From Sphingomonas caseinilytica (lineage in GTDB: Bacteria > Pseudomonadota > Alphaproteobacteria > Sphingomonadales > Sphingomonadaceae), in the NCBI RefSeq assembly GCF_023516455.1, contig NZ_JAMGBA010000001.1:992001-1056000 (forward strand): a DNA stretch of 64,000 bases. The letters are read 5' to 3'. The stretch's first letter is position 1; the number at the start of each line of letters is the position of its first letter. A program made the translations under genes and the position numbers. The notes under the pieces are model-generated. The model searched no databases and was not told where the DNA came from. It saw nothing but the letters and a program-made list of their open reading frames with translations. Shown in pieces: positions 1 to 8,179 of this stretch.

Positions 1-1087
1 ACAGCCGAAGCGCGCGGAAGTGACGCGTCAGCTCTGGCGACAGGTCCGCGGGCGACGGCCCGACTTCGCTTTCGCCCAGCGGCCGGATGTACTCTGCAGA
101 GGCGCTGAACGCCTTTCGAAGCTGGTCGCCATCGCGCACCAGCGCGGCGCCAGTGCCGTAGGGCAGGAACAATGTCTTGTGCGGGTCGAGCGCCACGCTG
201 TCGGCTAGCTCGATGCCACGGACTTTTTCGCGTCCTTCTTCGCACAGGGCGAAGAGGCCGCCGTAAGCCCCATCGACATGAAACCAGACGTCATGCCTGC
301 GACAAACTTCGGCAATGGCCGGGAGCGGATCGACCGACCCAGTGTCGATGGTCCCCGCGGAGGCAATGACCAACCATGGGCGGATGCCGTCGGCGATGTC
401 CCGCTCGATCGCCGCTTCCAGCGCGGCGACCGACATTCGGCAGCGATCGTCGGTGTCGATCAGCCGCTTGGGCGCGCGGCCGCGTCCGGCGATGTGCAGC
501 GCCTTGTCGACGCAATAATGAGCGAAGCGGGTCGTGTAGACCGCGCCGCCGCCATCCGGATCGCGTGCTTCCCGCGCGGCAACGATCGCGGTCAGGTTGG
601 CGATGCTGCCGCCGGAGGTCAGCGTGCCAGCGTTGGTCTTGGGATAGCCGATGACTTCGCCGAGCCAGGCGGTGCAGGCATTTTCCAGCCTGACTGCCCC
701 GGGGCTTGCCGACGCGAAGCCCGAATATTTGTTGGAGACGGCGGCGAGGAAATCGCCGAGCGCCGAGTGGAACAGTCCCCCGCCGGGGATATAGGCCATG
801 AACCGCGGCGAGGTGGTGGTGAAGCCGGGCTCATTTACGCATTGGCCGAAGTAGGAGAGCAGCGCATCTGGATCGCGCCCCTCTTCCGTAAATTCCGGGT
901 CGAGCCGCTGCGCGAAAACGCCTTCCCATTCGTTGTTGGTCGGCGCGTCGGGGATGGACTCCAGATAGCCGAGCGCATGGCCGAGCACCTTGTCGCCCAG
1001 GACGCGACGCTCGCCTTCATCAGGCTCGAGCGGACGCATTTCTGTCTTGAGGGCCTCGAGTTCGGCCCTTAGCTGCTCGACGTTCAC
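1..1087 (-). CDS. PLP-dependent group II decarboxylase (aromatic-amino-acid decarboxylase family), C-terminus cut off by window edge
   Basis: Reading the minus strand from 1087 gives about 362 codons without a stop, running off the window. The product has the group II PLP decarboxylase pattern: TSGGSIANL near residues 157-165 (phosphate-binding loop), FAHYCVDKA with the ring-stacking His near 190, HVDGAYGG near 270-277 with the cofactor Asp, and DPHKTLF with the Schiff-base Lys near 304. Such enzymes remove CO2 from aromatic or acidic amino acids; the substrate cannot be chosen from this part. The best-supported start is GTG at 1087, which shares one base with the hemB stop (TAGTG) and implies translational coupling. 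An in-frame ATG at 1039 is the alternative. The C-terminal domain is missing only because of the window edge. Confidence 0.87.
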   Translation of the reverse strand, partial: MNVEQLRAELEALKTEMRPLEPDEGERRVLGDKVLGHALGYLESIPDAPTNNEWEGVFAQRLDPEFTEEGRDPDALLSYFGQCVNEPGFTTTSPRFMAYIPGGGLFHSALGDFLAAVSNKYSGFASASPGAVRLENACTAWLGEVIGYPKTNAGTLTSGGSIANLTAIVAAREARDPDGGGAVYTTRFAHYCVDKALHIAGRGRAPKRLIDTDDRCRMSVAALEAAIERDIADGIRPWLVIASAGTIDTGSVDPLPAIAEVCRRHDVWFHVDGAYGGLFALCEEGREKVRGIELADSVALDPHKTLFLPYGTGAALVRDGDQLRKAFSASAEYIRPLGESEVGPSPADLSPELTRHFRALRL

Positions 1088-2079
1088 TAGCCGATCAGTC
1101 GGGCGGCGAGCGGAGCGTGATAGGTGAGGACGCCGGTCGCGCCTGCCCGCTTGAATGCCATTAGCGTTTCCAGGACCAGCGCGTCGCGCTCCCCGGCGCC
1201 GGCGGCGGCGGCGGCCTCGATCATCGCATACTCGCCGGACACCTGATAGGCGAAGGTCGGAACGCCGAACGCGTCCTTCACCCGCGCCACCACGTCGAGA
1301 TAGGGAAGGCCAGGCTTCACCATCACCATGTCGGCACCTTCGGCGAGGTCCAACGCGACTTCGCGCAGCGCTTCCGCGCCGTTGGCCGGGTCCATCTGAT
1401 AGCCGCGCTTGTCTCCCTTCAGCAGACCGCGCGAACCGACGGCGTCGCGGAACGGGCCGTAGAAGGCGGAGGCATATTTGGCGGCATAGGCCATGATCGC
1501 GACGTCCGGGCAGTCGGCCGTCTCCAGCCCCTGGCGGATCGCGCCGATCCGGCCGTCCATCATGTCGGACGGGGCGACGATGTCGGCCCCCGCCTTGGCT
1601 TGCACCATCGCCTGCTGCACCAGGACCGCGACAGTCCTGTCATTCATGACGTTGCCGCGTTCGTCGGTCAGGCCGTCATGGCCGTGGGCCGTATAGGGAT
1701 CGAGCGCGACGTCGGTCATAACGCCGACCTCCGGCACCTTGTCCTTGATCGCCCTTATCGCGCGGCAGATGAGATTGTCGGGGTTGAGCGCTTCCCGAGC
1801 ATCCTCGCTGCGCAGGTCCGCCGGCGTGTTGGGAAACAGGGCGATGCAGGGAATGCCAAGGTCGCGGGCCTCCCGGGCCTTGTCCGCCAGCCGGTCGACC
1901 GACCAGCGGCTGACACCAGGAAGGGTCGCGATCGGCTCCTCCTGCCCCTCACCCTCGCAGATGAAGAGCGGCCAGATGAGATCGCTCGGATGCAGGCGAT
2001 GCTCCGCCAGCATGTCGCGGATCCATGGGGCGCTGCGGCCGCGGCGCATGCGCATCGCAGGGAAGGAAGCTTGGGACAT
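1087..2079 (-). CDS. hemB: Delta-aminolevulinic acid dehydratase (porphobilinogen synthase)
   Basis: Condenses two 5-aminolevulinate molecules to porphobilinogen in tetrapyrrole synthesis, in the cytosol. The 330-residue product has both active-site lysines: AAKYASAFYGPF (Lys about 201) and MVMVKPGLPYLDVV (Lys about 255). The metal loop reads DVALDPYTAHGHDG (about 123-136), with Asp/Ala where zinc-type enzymes have Cys, so this is the magnesium-type HemB known from alphaproteobacteria and pseudomonads. I start it at ATG 2079 (MSQASFPAMR); the open frame extends upstream to 2226 only because it reads through a palindromic repeat. It lies downstream of hom, separated by that repeat, and is coupled to the following decarboxylase. 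Confidence 0.96.
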   Translation of the reverse strand: MSQASFPAMRMRRGRSAPWIRDMLAEHRLHPSDLIWPLFICEGEGQEEPIATLPGVSRWSVDRLADKAREARDLGIPCIALFPNTPADLRSEDAREALNPDNLICRAIRAIKDKVPEVGVMTDVALDPYTAHGHDGLTDERGNVMNDRTVAVLVQQAMVQAKAGADIVAPSDMMDGRIGAIRQGLETADCPDVAIMAYAAKYASAFYGPFRDAVGSRGLLKGDKRGYQMDPANGAEALREVALDLAEGADMVMVKPGLPYLDVVARVKDAFGVPTFAYQVSGEYAMIEAAAAAGAGERDALVLETLMAFKRAGATGVLTYHAPLAARLIG

Positions 2080-2092
2080 ACTGTCCCATATC

Positions 2093-2160
2093 GTCATTCC
2101 CGCGAAAGCGGGAACCCAGATTCTTCCTTGTTGCGCTGGGTCCCCGCTTTCGCGGATGAC
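2093..2160. repeat. Interspersed palindromic element, CCCGCGAAAGCGGG type
   Basis: This 68-base element lies between hom and hemB. Each arm holds its own small palindrome (left CCCGCGAAAGCGGG; right CCCCGCTTTCGCGG), and the arms are complementary to each other around a 16-base loop. It begins GTCATTCC and ends GGATGAC. It would form a long hairpin in the met-hemB transcript and could act as a processing or termination signal. It shares its GTCA...TGAC ends with eight other elements in the window. Confidence 0.85.
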
Positions 2161-2176
2161 GGATGTTAAGCTGAGT

Positions 2177-3259
2177 TCACGCGGCCAATGGTCTTCCGAT
2201 CGCCATCGCCCGCAAATGCAGCACATCGTCGAGCAGTGCCGCCGCGGTCACTTCGGCGCCTGCGCCCGGTCCCTGGATCACCAGCGGCTGGTCACGATAG
2301 CGATCCGACCAGATGGCGACGCGATTGTCCGTCCCGCCGCCCCCGTGAAGCGCATCGAGCGGGCAAAGCTTTTCCAGGCCGACGCGCGCCTTGCCCTCCT
2401 TCAGCCGCGCCACGAAGCGCAGGCTGCATCCCTCGGCGCGGGCCGAGGCGAGCAGCGACGCAAGCGGCGCGTCGAGCAGGTGCAGGCTGGCATCCACCTC
2501 TCCGGGTGAGAGGCGGGCGAGCTCCGCCGGGACCAAAGACCGAACCTCGACCTGATCGCTTTCGATCGCGAAGCCAGCAGAACGGGCGAGGATCAGTATC
2601 TTGCGGCGCACGTCTTCGCCCGAGAGATCTTCGCGAGGATCGGGCTCGGTGAAGCCCTTGTCGCGCGCCTCACGAACCAGTTCGGAAAAAGGCCTGCTGC
2701 CGTCGAAATGGTGGAACAGCCAGGCGAGCGAGCCGGACATCACGCCGGAGATGGCGTGAATATGGTCACCGCCTGCTCGTAGCTCGCGGATCGAGCGGAG
2801 CAGCGGAAGGCCGGCTCCAACTGTCGCGCGGTCGCCGAAGCCGGTGCTCGTCCGCTTGCAGGCGTCGTCGATCGCCTGCCACTGGTCGAGCGACGTTCCC
2901 GCAGCGAGCTTGCAGGCAGTCGCAACATGCACTCCGGCCGATAGACAGGCCGCATGGCGTGAAGCGGTGGCAGCGTCGGCGGTGGCATCGATCAGGATAC
3001 GGATTCCATCCTTTCCAAGCGCCGCAAGCGGGTCCGACTGGATCGCGGCGCCGTTGCGCGGGGCATTGGGAAGGCGGTTTGCGCAGTCGAGCGGATCGAG
3101 GCCGGCCGCGTCGCGGAGCGCCAGCCGGGTGTTGGCGGCATAGACCAGCCGAAGCTGCTGGCCGCGCGGAGATTCCTGCCATTCGGCGAGACGGCGAAGC
3201 ACCGCGAGCCCCACCGTCCCGCTTCCAAGCAGGGCTACTTTCGCAACGGGCCCGCTCAT
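2177..3259 (-). CDS. Homoserine dehydrogenase (no ACT domain)
   Basis: Predicted to reduce aspartate semialdehyde to homoserine with NAD(P)H, feeding the MetX and MetB steps encoded upstream. The N-terminal Rossmann motif is LLGSGTVG (about 10-17). The catalytic domain carries GVMSGSLAWLF, matching the conserved family segment around the substrate site, and DPREDLSGEDVRRK, the family signature. At 360 residues it lacks the C-terminal ACT regulatory domain of stand-alone bacterial Hom and resembles the dehydrogenase half of ThrA/MetL. The start ATG overlaps the metB stop (ATGA), so translation is probably coupled. With a riboswitch heading the operon, it is likely a methionine-dedicated copy; threonine synthesis may use another gene elsewhere. 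The last point is inference. Confidence 0.88.
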   Translation of the reverse strand: MSGPVAKVALLGSGTVGLAVLRRLAEWQESPRGQQLRLVYAANTRLALRDAAGLDPLDCANRLPNAPRNGAAIQSDPLAALGKDGIRILIDATADAATASRHAACLSAGVHVATACKLAAGTSLDQWQAIDDACKRTSTGFGDRATVGAGLPLLRSIRELRAGGDHIHAISGVMSGSLAWLFHHFDGSRPFSELVREARDKGFTEPDPREDLSGEDVRRKILILARSAGFAIESDQVEVRSLVPAELARLSPGEVDASLHLLDAPLASLLASARAEGCSLRFVARLKEGKARVGLEKLCPLDALHGGGGTDNRVAIWSDRYRDQPLVIQGPGAGAEVTAAALLDDVLHLRAMAIGRPLAA

Positions 3260-4431
3260 TTACACTGCTCCACGATTTGTGCGGCGCGGACGAGACCGGT
3301 GCGAATGTCGGCGGCGAGGTCGTCGAGGCTCTCGATCCCGACCGAAAGGCGAAGCAATCCCGGCGTGATACCGGCGCGAGTACGTGCCTCCTCGCTCATG
3401 GCAGCGTGGGTCATCGTTGCGGGGTGAGCAACCAGGCTTTCGACCCCGCCAAGCGATTCGGCCAGTGAGAAGCAGGTCAGCCCTTCGGCGAAGGCGCGCG
3501 CTCCTGCCTCGCCACCGCGAAGCTCGAACGAAAGCATCGCCCCGAACCCGTCTTGCTGGCGAGCAGCGATGGAATGGCCGGGATGGCTGGTGAGGCCCGG
3601 ATAATGGACCGCCGCCACCGCCGGATCGGCCGCCAGCAGCTCGGCGAGAGCCGCGCAATTGGCCTGCTGAATCCGGAGCCGCGCATCGAGCGTGCGAAGT
3701 CCACGCAGGGTAAGGTAGCTGTCGAACGGCGAGCCGGTCAGCCCAAGGGCATTGGCCCACCAGGCGAGCTGTTCCTGCAAGGCAGGATCGCGGGCGATCG
3801 CGGCGCCGCCGACGACGTCGCTGTGGCCGTTGATATATTTGGTGGTGGAATGGACGACGATGTCGGCCCCATGCTCGATCGGCCGCTGCAGCGCTGGCGA
3901 CAGGAAAGTGTTGTCCGCCGCGACCAGCGCACCGACTCCATGGGCCGCTTCGGCCACTGCCTTCACATCGGTGATGCGGAGCAGCGGGTTGGACGGCGTT
4001 TCGATCCAGACCAGCGAGGGCCTCTTGTCGATCGCCGCTGCCAGCGCATCGGGATCGGTGAAATCGCAGCTGTCGAGCTCGAATGCGCCCTTGGCCGCCA
4101 GCGCGTTGAACAGCCGCCAGCTTCCGCCGTAGCAGTCGTGCGGGACCAGCAGGCGATCGCCCGGTTCCAGCAAGGCATGAAGGACCAAGGTGATGGCGCC
4201 CATGCCGGTGGCCGTGACGACGCCGCCTGCGCCGCCCTCTAGCGAAGCAAGCGCCTCGCCCAGCTGATCTCGGGTGGGATTTCCGCTGCGGGTATAGTCG
4301 TAACGCCTTTTCCCGTCGAAGCCGTCGAAGTTGAAATTGGCCGACAGGTAGAGTGGCGGCGCTACGGCGCCATGGGTGGGGTCGGTATCGATCCCGGCGC
4401 GGACCGCGCGGGTTGCGAGAGATTGGGTCAT
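3256..4431 (-). CDS. metB: Cystathionine gamma-synthase / trans-sulfuration PLP enzyme
   Basis: A PLP-dependent Cys/Met metabolism enzyme of 391 residues. It contains YTRSGNPTR (about 46-54, PLP phosphate contacts from the neighbouring subunit), ATGMGAI (about 74-80), AADNTF with the cofactor Asp near 173, and HSTTKYINGHSD with the Schiff-base Lys near 198. With MetX next door it should join acyl-homoserine to cysteine, giving cystathionine, or to sulfide, giving homocysteine; sequence alone does not separate MetB from MetZ. It overlaps metX (upstream) and hom (downstream) by four bases each (ATGA), forming a tight three-gene unit under the SAM riboswitch. Confidence 0.92.
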   Translation of the reverse strand: MTQSLATRAVRAGIDTDPTHGAVAPPLYLSANFNFDGFDGKRRYDYTRSGNPTRDQLGEALASLEGGAGGVVTATGMGAITLVLHALLEPGDRLLVPHDCYGGSWRLFNALAAKGAFELDSCDFTDPDALAAAIDKRPSLVWIETPSNPLLRITDVKAVAEAAHGVGALVAADNTFLSPALQRPIEHGADIVVHSTTKYINGHSDVVGGAAIARDPALQEQLAWWANALGLTGSPFDSYLTLRGLRTLDARLRIQQANCAALAELLAADPAVAAVHYPGLTSHPGHSIAARQQDGFGAMLSFELRGGEAGARAFAEGLTCFSLAESLGGVESLVAHPATMTHAAMSEEARTRAGITPGLLRLSVGIESLDDLAADIRTGLVRAAQIVEQCK

Positions 4432-5447
4432 TTCGAAAGCTCCAGGGAATTCAAAAAAGTGGCGATGATCGCGCCGACCTCGGCGTCTTCCTTGAGGAAG
4501 GCGTCATGGCCGTAGCGGGAATGGATGAGGTGGAAGCTGCTGCCGGCGACCTGGTCGGCGAGCGAGCGGATGTCCTCGCCCGGAACCAGGCCGTCCTGGT
4601 CGACAGCCACCAAGGTCAGCGGCACGCCGATCCCGGCCGGGTCGATCCGATGCAGATCGATCGATTCCGATAGGCGCCGGTAGGCGACCGCGCACATTCG
4701 CTCGCAGTGCCTGGCGCCCTGGAAATCGAGATAATCCTCGGCCGGAACGCGCAGTCGGTCGCCTTGGACTGAGGGCGCTTCGGCAAAGCGCTCCGCAAAT
4801 TCCTGCCGCGTACGATAAGTCAGGATCGCCAGGGCACGAGCCAGAGCGACACCGGATTTGGGGTCGCCATGTGCTTCGCCCAAGGTCAGCGCCTGGCGTT
4901 GCAGCGCCCGGCAGGCACTGGCGAACGGATGGGCCGAAGCCGCTGCGCTGATGGCGAGCAAAGCACAGCAGCGCTCGGGATAGCGGGCGGCGAAATGCAT
5001 TCCGACCATCGCGCCATAGGAAGCGCCGATGAAGCCCGCGATCGAATCGATGCCGCGATAGTCCAGCAACCGGGCAATGGCTTCGGCCTGGTCGGCGGGG
5101 TCGATCGGCCGGTCGACAAGCCCGTCGGCTCCTATCCAGTCAATGGAGAGCAGGCGAAAATCGGGAAGCCGGAAACTGCCGGCCTGCGATTGCCACCATC
5201 CGGCTTCCGGAAAGCCGCTGCTGGCGATGACGTGGCGGCCGGCGGAAATGCCTCCCGCCGCGAGAAGCACCGGCGCATTTTCCGGTCCTACGATCTCATA
5301 GCGAAGCCGGACGGTGGCGGTACCACCATGGGTCAACGGCAGGGTCAGGTCGAAATCACCGCGGCGCGCGCGGCCACAGGGCGCAAGCGCAGACAATTCG
5401 GCAGTCGAAGCGTCGGCTGCGTCTCTACATCGGTCGGCTATGATCAT
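4428..5447 (-). CDS. metX: Homoserine O-acyltransferase, MetX alpha/beta-hydrolase type
   Basis: Activates homoserine by O-acylation, the committed step of methionine synthesis. The 339-residue product is an alpha/beta-hydrolase fold enzyme with the nucleophile elbow GASYG (Ser about 143), an acid in VAVDQDGLVPGEDI and the final histidine in HSRYGHDAFLKE. Whether acetyl- or succinyl-CoA is used cannot be read safely. The start ATG at 5447 follows an in-frame TAG six bases upstream, so no longer form is possible. A CGGGGT Shine-Dalgarno-like box lies five bases before it, and a stronger GGGAGG lies too far away (about 18 bases). It is the first gene of the S-box-controlled operon. Confidence 0.9.
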   Translation of the reverse strand: MIIADRCRDAADASTAELSALAPCGRARRGDFDLTLPLTHGGTATVRLRYEIVGPENAPVLLAAGGISAGRHVIASSGFPEAGWWQSQAGSFRLPDFRLLSIDWIGADGLVDRPIDPADQAEAIARLLDYRGIDSIAGFIGASYGAMVGMHFAARYPERCCALLAISAAASAHPFASACRALQRQALTLGEAHGDPKSGVALARALAILTYRTRQEFAERFAEAPSVQGDRLRVPAEDYLDFQGARHCERMCAVAYRRLSESIDLHRIDPAGIGVPLTLVAVDQDGLVPGEDIRSLADQVAGSSFHLIHSRYGHDAFLKEDAEVGAIIATFLNSLELSK

Positions 5448-5452
5448 CGTCT

Positions 5453-5521
5453 ACCCCGTCAAATTCCTCCCAACGAGGCATGCGGGGTGACAGACTGCTT
5501 AAGGCGCCACCCCGTGGGGTG
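5453..5521 (-). promoter_or_regulatory. Putative expression platform between SAM riboswitch and metX
   Basis: Reading the transcript 5' to 3', four short blocks can pair in exclusive ways: CACCCC (5521-5516), GGGGTG (5513-5508), a second CACCCC (5489-5484) and CGGGGT (5458-5453), which sits five bases before the metX ATG. GGGGTG can pair with either CACCCC copy, and the second CACCCC can instead cover the CGGGGT ribosome-binding box. This is the layout expected for a translational on/off switch. No U-tract follows the hairpins, so intrinsic termination is less likely. The mechanism is inferred from base complementarity. Confidence 0.6.
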
Positions 5522-5529
5522 ACCCTCAA

Positions 5530-5642
5530 CCATCTGCCGGTGGACCTCAGGTCCCCGCAGGACTTGGCACCTTTGGAGAAGCTTTCGCTCCTTCCCGGTT
5601 GCCCCGACGTCTTCGGGCCTGTCCCTCAGTCGGTCTCGATGG
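5530..5642 (-). promoter_or_regulatory. SAM-I (S-box) riboswitch aptamer upstream of metX
   Basis: The minus-strand leader carries the S-box core in order: GAGGGACAGGCCCGAAGA (kink-turn and pseudoknot strand), GGCAACC, and AAGGTGCCAAGTCC. Helices fit the class: P1 CCATC (5642-5638) with GATGG (5534-5530), P2 CCGAC with GTCGG, P3 a stem capped by a GAAA tetraloop, and P4 GGACC-TGA-GGTCC. It should bind S-adenosylmethionine and turn down metX-metB-hom when SAM is plentiful. Alphaproteobacteria more often use SAM-II for this purpose, so the S-box class is notable. SAM-IV shares the core, but the simple P4 favours SAM-I. Confidence 0.88.
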
Positions 5643-5722
5643 ATGATTGCCAAATGACGGCAGACCGACACACTGTCAATCCGCCGGCGGGAAAGCTTTT
5701 CGACGCCACGCATTGTCCCATC

Positions 5723-6628
5723 ATGGCCGATGCGCTTCCGAAACGGGCAATGCTGATCGTCAACGCCGGAAGCCGACAAGGCGAGGCGCTGTTCGAGCAA
5801 GCGCGCGAAAAGCTCGCCGCCGCCGGACTCGAGCTGATCGATGCGCATGTCGTCCATGACCCAAAAGTGATGGAGCCCGTCGTCAAGGCCGCCATCTCTC
5901 GGGCACCGATGGTCATCGTCGGCGGCGGCGACGGGACATTGTCGACCGTCGTCGACCATTTCGTCGGGAAGGATACGATATTCGCCGTGTTGCCGGTCGG
6001 AACGGCAAACAGTTTTGCCCGGTCGCTCGGCCTTCCGCTCGACATCGAAGGCGCGATCGACGTCATCGCCTATGGCCGACGGAAGCGGATCGATCTTGGA
6101 ATGATCAACGGCGACTATTTCGCCAATGTCGCCGCGCTGGGCATGAGCCCGCTGATCGCCGACACGGTTCCCGCCGGACTCAAACGCTACCTCGGGATCT
6201 TCGGCTACATCATCTGGGCCATCCGGGTGGCGTTCCAGTTCCGGCCCTTCCGGCTTCGCGTCACGCTTGAAGACGGGACGATCGAGAGGGTCTGGGCGAC
6301 CGAGGCGCGCATTGCCAACGGAAGCCACCAGGGCGGCGTACTTCTGATCGAGGAAGCCAGTCTCGATAGCGGTGAGATGATCATCCAGGCGGTGACGGGC
6401 ACGAGTTTGCTCAGGCTCGCGTGGAGCTGGTTCGCAACCCTGTTCCGACTACGGCGGCGGGCACAGACCGTGACCGAATGGCGCGGCCGCCAGATGATCC
6501 TCGATTCAAAGCCGCATCAGAAGATCAGCATCGACGGGGAGATCAGCGCCAAGACGCCCGTGTCGGTCGAATGCGCCAAAGGTGCGATCGAGGTGGCCGC
6601 GCCGAGGGAAATCAGCCCGCAGGGCTGA
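5723..6628 (+). CDS. Diacylglycerol kinase-like lipid kinase (YegS/BmrU family)
   Basis: Probably phosphorylates a membrane lipid alcohol with ATP. The 301-residue product has the DAGK catalytic signature VGGGDGTLSTVV (about 66-77) and LPVGTANSFARSL, typical of the fold shared with NAD kinase and sphingosine kinases. The natural lipid is unknown; in a sphingolipid-making organism a sphingoid or ceramide substrate is possible but speculative. I start it at ATG 5723 (MADALPKRAM). The same frame is open back to 5480, but that part lies over the divergent riboswitch. The 3' end overlaps the convergent MATE gene by 17 bases. The promoter should lie between 5642 and 5723, back to back with that of metX. 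Confidence 0.85.
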   Translation: MADALPKRAMLIVNAGSRQGEALFEQAREKLAAAGLELIDAHVVHDPKVMEPVVKAAISRAPMVIVGGGDGTLSTVVDHFVGKDTIFAVLPVGTANSFARSLGLPLDIEGAIDVIAYGRRKRIDLGMINGDYFANVAALGMSPLIADTVPAGLKRYLGIFGYIIWAIRVAFQFRPFRLRVTLEDGTIERVWATEARIANGSHQGGVLLIEEASLDSGEMIIQAVTGTSLLRLAWSWFATLFRLRRRAQTVTEWRGRQMILDSKPHQKISIDGEISAKTPVSVECAKGAIEVAAPREISPQG

Positions 6629-8078
6629 GGGCGCCGCCGGGCTCGCGGGTCGTGTGGGCCTCCTCGACGCACTCCTCCTCGCTCGGCCGATCCTCTACCC
6701 GCATATGCGCCTTTCGCCAGCCGCCATGGGCGTAGAAGGCCGCGGCCAGCAGCAAGTTGACTGCCGAGCTGACCGGGAAACTGAGCCAGATCGCGTCGGC
6801 ATCCAGTGCCGGATAGCCGGCGAAGATGAAGCCGAAGCGTATCGGCACCAGCCCGACGCACAGGATCGCAAGCGGTCCCCATACCGCTCCGTTGGCCCGG
6901 ACCGTCCCGAACAGCACCATGGTCACGCCGAACAGCAGGAAATTCCAGGTCGCCAGCATGTGGATGTGGCGCGCGATCGGAAGGGCTGGGCTGTCGCTGC
7001 CCATGAACAGGCCCAGCACCGCATTGTCGGAAAGTGTCAGCACGACGATCAGCACCGCTGTGATCGCCACAGTGTAGATCACGCCCGACCGGGTAATCTG
7101 GCCGACCCGATCCCATTTGTTCGCACCGATATTCTGCGCAGCCATGGCGCTGACCGCCGCACCCAGCGCCATCGCCGGCATCTGGACATAGGTCCAAAGC
7201 TGCATCGCGACACCGAATGCCGCGGCGGTGTCGACGCCCTCGCGATTGACGAAGCCGATCAGGGCCAGCGCACTTAGCGAAATGACGATCATCTGGATGC
7301 CCATCGGCAGGCCCTTGGCGACGATCGTCTTCAATATCTCGCCCGACGGCAGCAGGTAGCGAAGCTCCTTGCCGCGAAGACGCAGCGGCAGGTCTTTCAG
7401 GTAGAGATAAATGATCATGCCGATCAGCGCCGTGTAGTTCGCGATCAACGTCGCCGTCGCCGAACCTGCGATGCCCATTTCCGGGGCGGGTCCCAACCCG
7501 AGGATGAAGACCGGGTTGAGCCCGCTATCGAGTACCACGGCGACGATCATGAACCACAGCGGGCTCATGCTGTCGCCCGAACCGCGCAGCGCCATCATCA
7601 GCAGTGTCAGCAGCAGCAGTGCCGGCATGGCGAGGAAGATGACCTGCAGATAATCGAGCGCCAGCGGCGCGGCGCCCGCCGGCGTACCGAGCAAGGCAAG
7701 GATGCTGCCGGACCAGCCATATCCGGCGGCCGCGATCAGGATGGTGACGAATAGGAATGCGCCGCCCGCCGTCCCGAATATGCGGCGAGCGCCGTCCAGG
7801 TCGCGCCGGCCCCAGGACTGGCCGATCAGGATCGTCGAGGCCATGCCGAAGCCGAACACGAAGGCCGTCAGCAGGAACATCACTATATTGGCATTGGAAG
7901 TCGCGGCCAGCGCGTCCTCGCCGAGGAATTGACCGACCCAGATGGCATTGATCGTGCCGTTGAGCGACTGGAGGATCGAGGATGCGAGCGTCGGAAGCGC
8001 GAATCGCAGCAGGGTCGGGCCGATGCTACCGTGGGTCAGGTCGCCTCGCCCGGCGGATTTCGCACCTGCGTCTGCCAT
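6612..8078 (-). CDS. MATE family multidrug/Na+-type efflux transporter
   Basis: A 488-residue inner-membrane protein with about twelve hydrophobic segments in two similar halves. It begins with the characteristic MATE N-terminus (LLRFALPTLASSILQSLNGTINAIWVG region) and contains GFGMASTILIGQSWGRRD and, in the second half, GAAVSAMAAQNIGANKWDRVG, the paired repeats typical of MatE domains. It likely exports cationic drugs or metabolites by Na+ or H+ antiport. The C-terminal tail from about residue 455 is hydrophilic and acidic. The gene is single, convergent with the lipid kinase, and preceded by a palindromic repeat separating it from valS. Confidence 0.93.
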   Translation of the reverse strand: MADAGAKSAGRGDLTHGSIGPTLLRFALPTLASSILQSLNGTINAIWVGQFLGEDALAATSNANIVMFLLTAFVFGFGMASTILIGQSWGRRDLDGARRIFGTAGGAFLFVTILIAAAGYGWSGSILALLGTPAGAAPLALDYLQVIFLAMPALLLLTLLMMALRGSGDSMSPLWFMIVAVVLDSGLNPVFILGLGPAPEMGIAGSATATLIANYTALIGMIIYLYLKDLPLRLRGKELRYLLPSGEILKTIVAKGLPMGIQMIVISLSALALIGFVNREGVDTAAAFGVAMQLWTYVQMPAMALGAAVSAMAAQNIGANKWDRVGQITRSGVIYTVAITAVLIVVLTLSDNAVLGLFMGSDSPALPIARHIHMLATWNFLLFGVTMVLFGTVRANGAVWGPLAILCVGLVPIRFGFIFAGYPALDADAIWLSFPVSSAVNLLLAAAFYAHGGWRKAHMRVEDRPSEEECVEEAHTTREPGGALSPAG

Positions 8079-8087
8079 TCCTTCTCC

Positions 8088-8170
8088 GTCACCCCAGCGA
8101 AGGCTGGGGTCTATGCCATCCGAGTTCGCGCAAACCCACCGATATGGATGCCAGCCTGCGCTGGCATGAC
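8088..8170. repeat. Interspersed palindromic element, CCCAGCGAAGGCTGGG type
   Basis: An 83-base element between the start of the MATE gene and the stop of valS. The left end is GTCACCCCAGCGAAGGCTGG, containing an internal palindrome; the right end is GCCAGCCTGCGCTGGCATGAC. The middle (8110-8150) is less symmetric than in the other copies. It belongs to the same family as the copies at 10847 and 49991. Confidence 0.8.
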
Positions 8171-8179
8171 GTTCTGGGG

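Noticed and set aside
278-1072. 264-codon plus-strand frame
   Set aside because: It is the shadow of the PLP decarboxylase on the minus strand, whose motifs are clear; long opposite frames are expected at this G+C content.
5480-5722. N-terminal extension of the lipid kinase frame
   Set aside because: This part covers the minus-strand S-box riboswitch; the family N-terminus fits ATG 5723.
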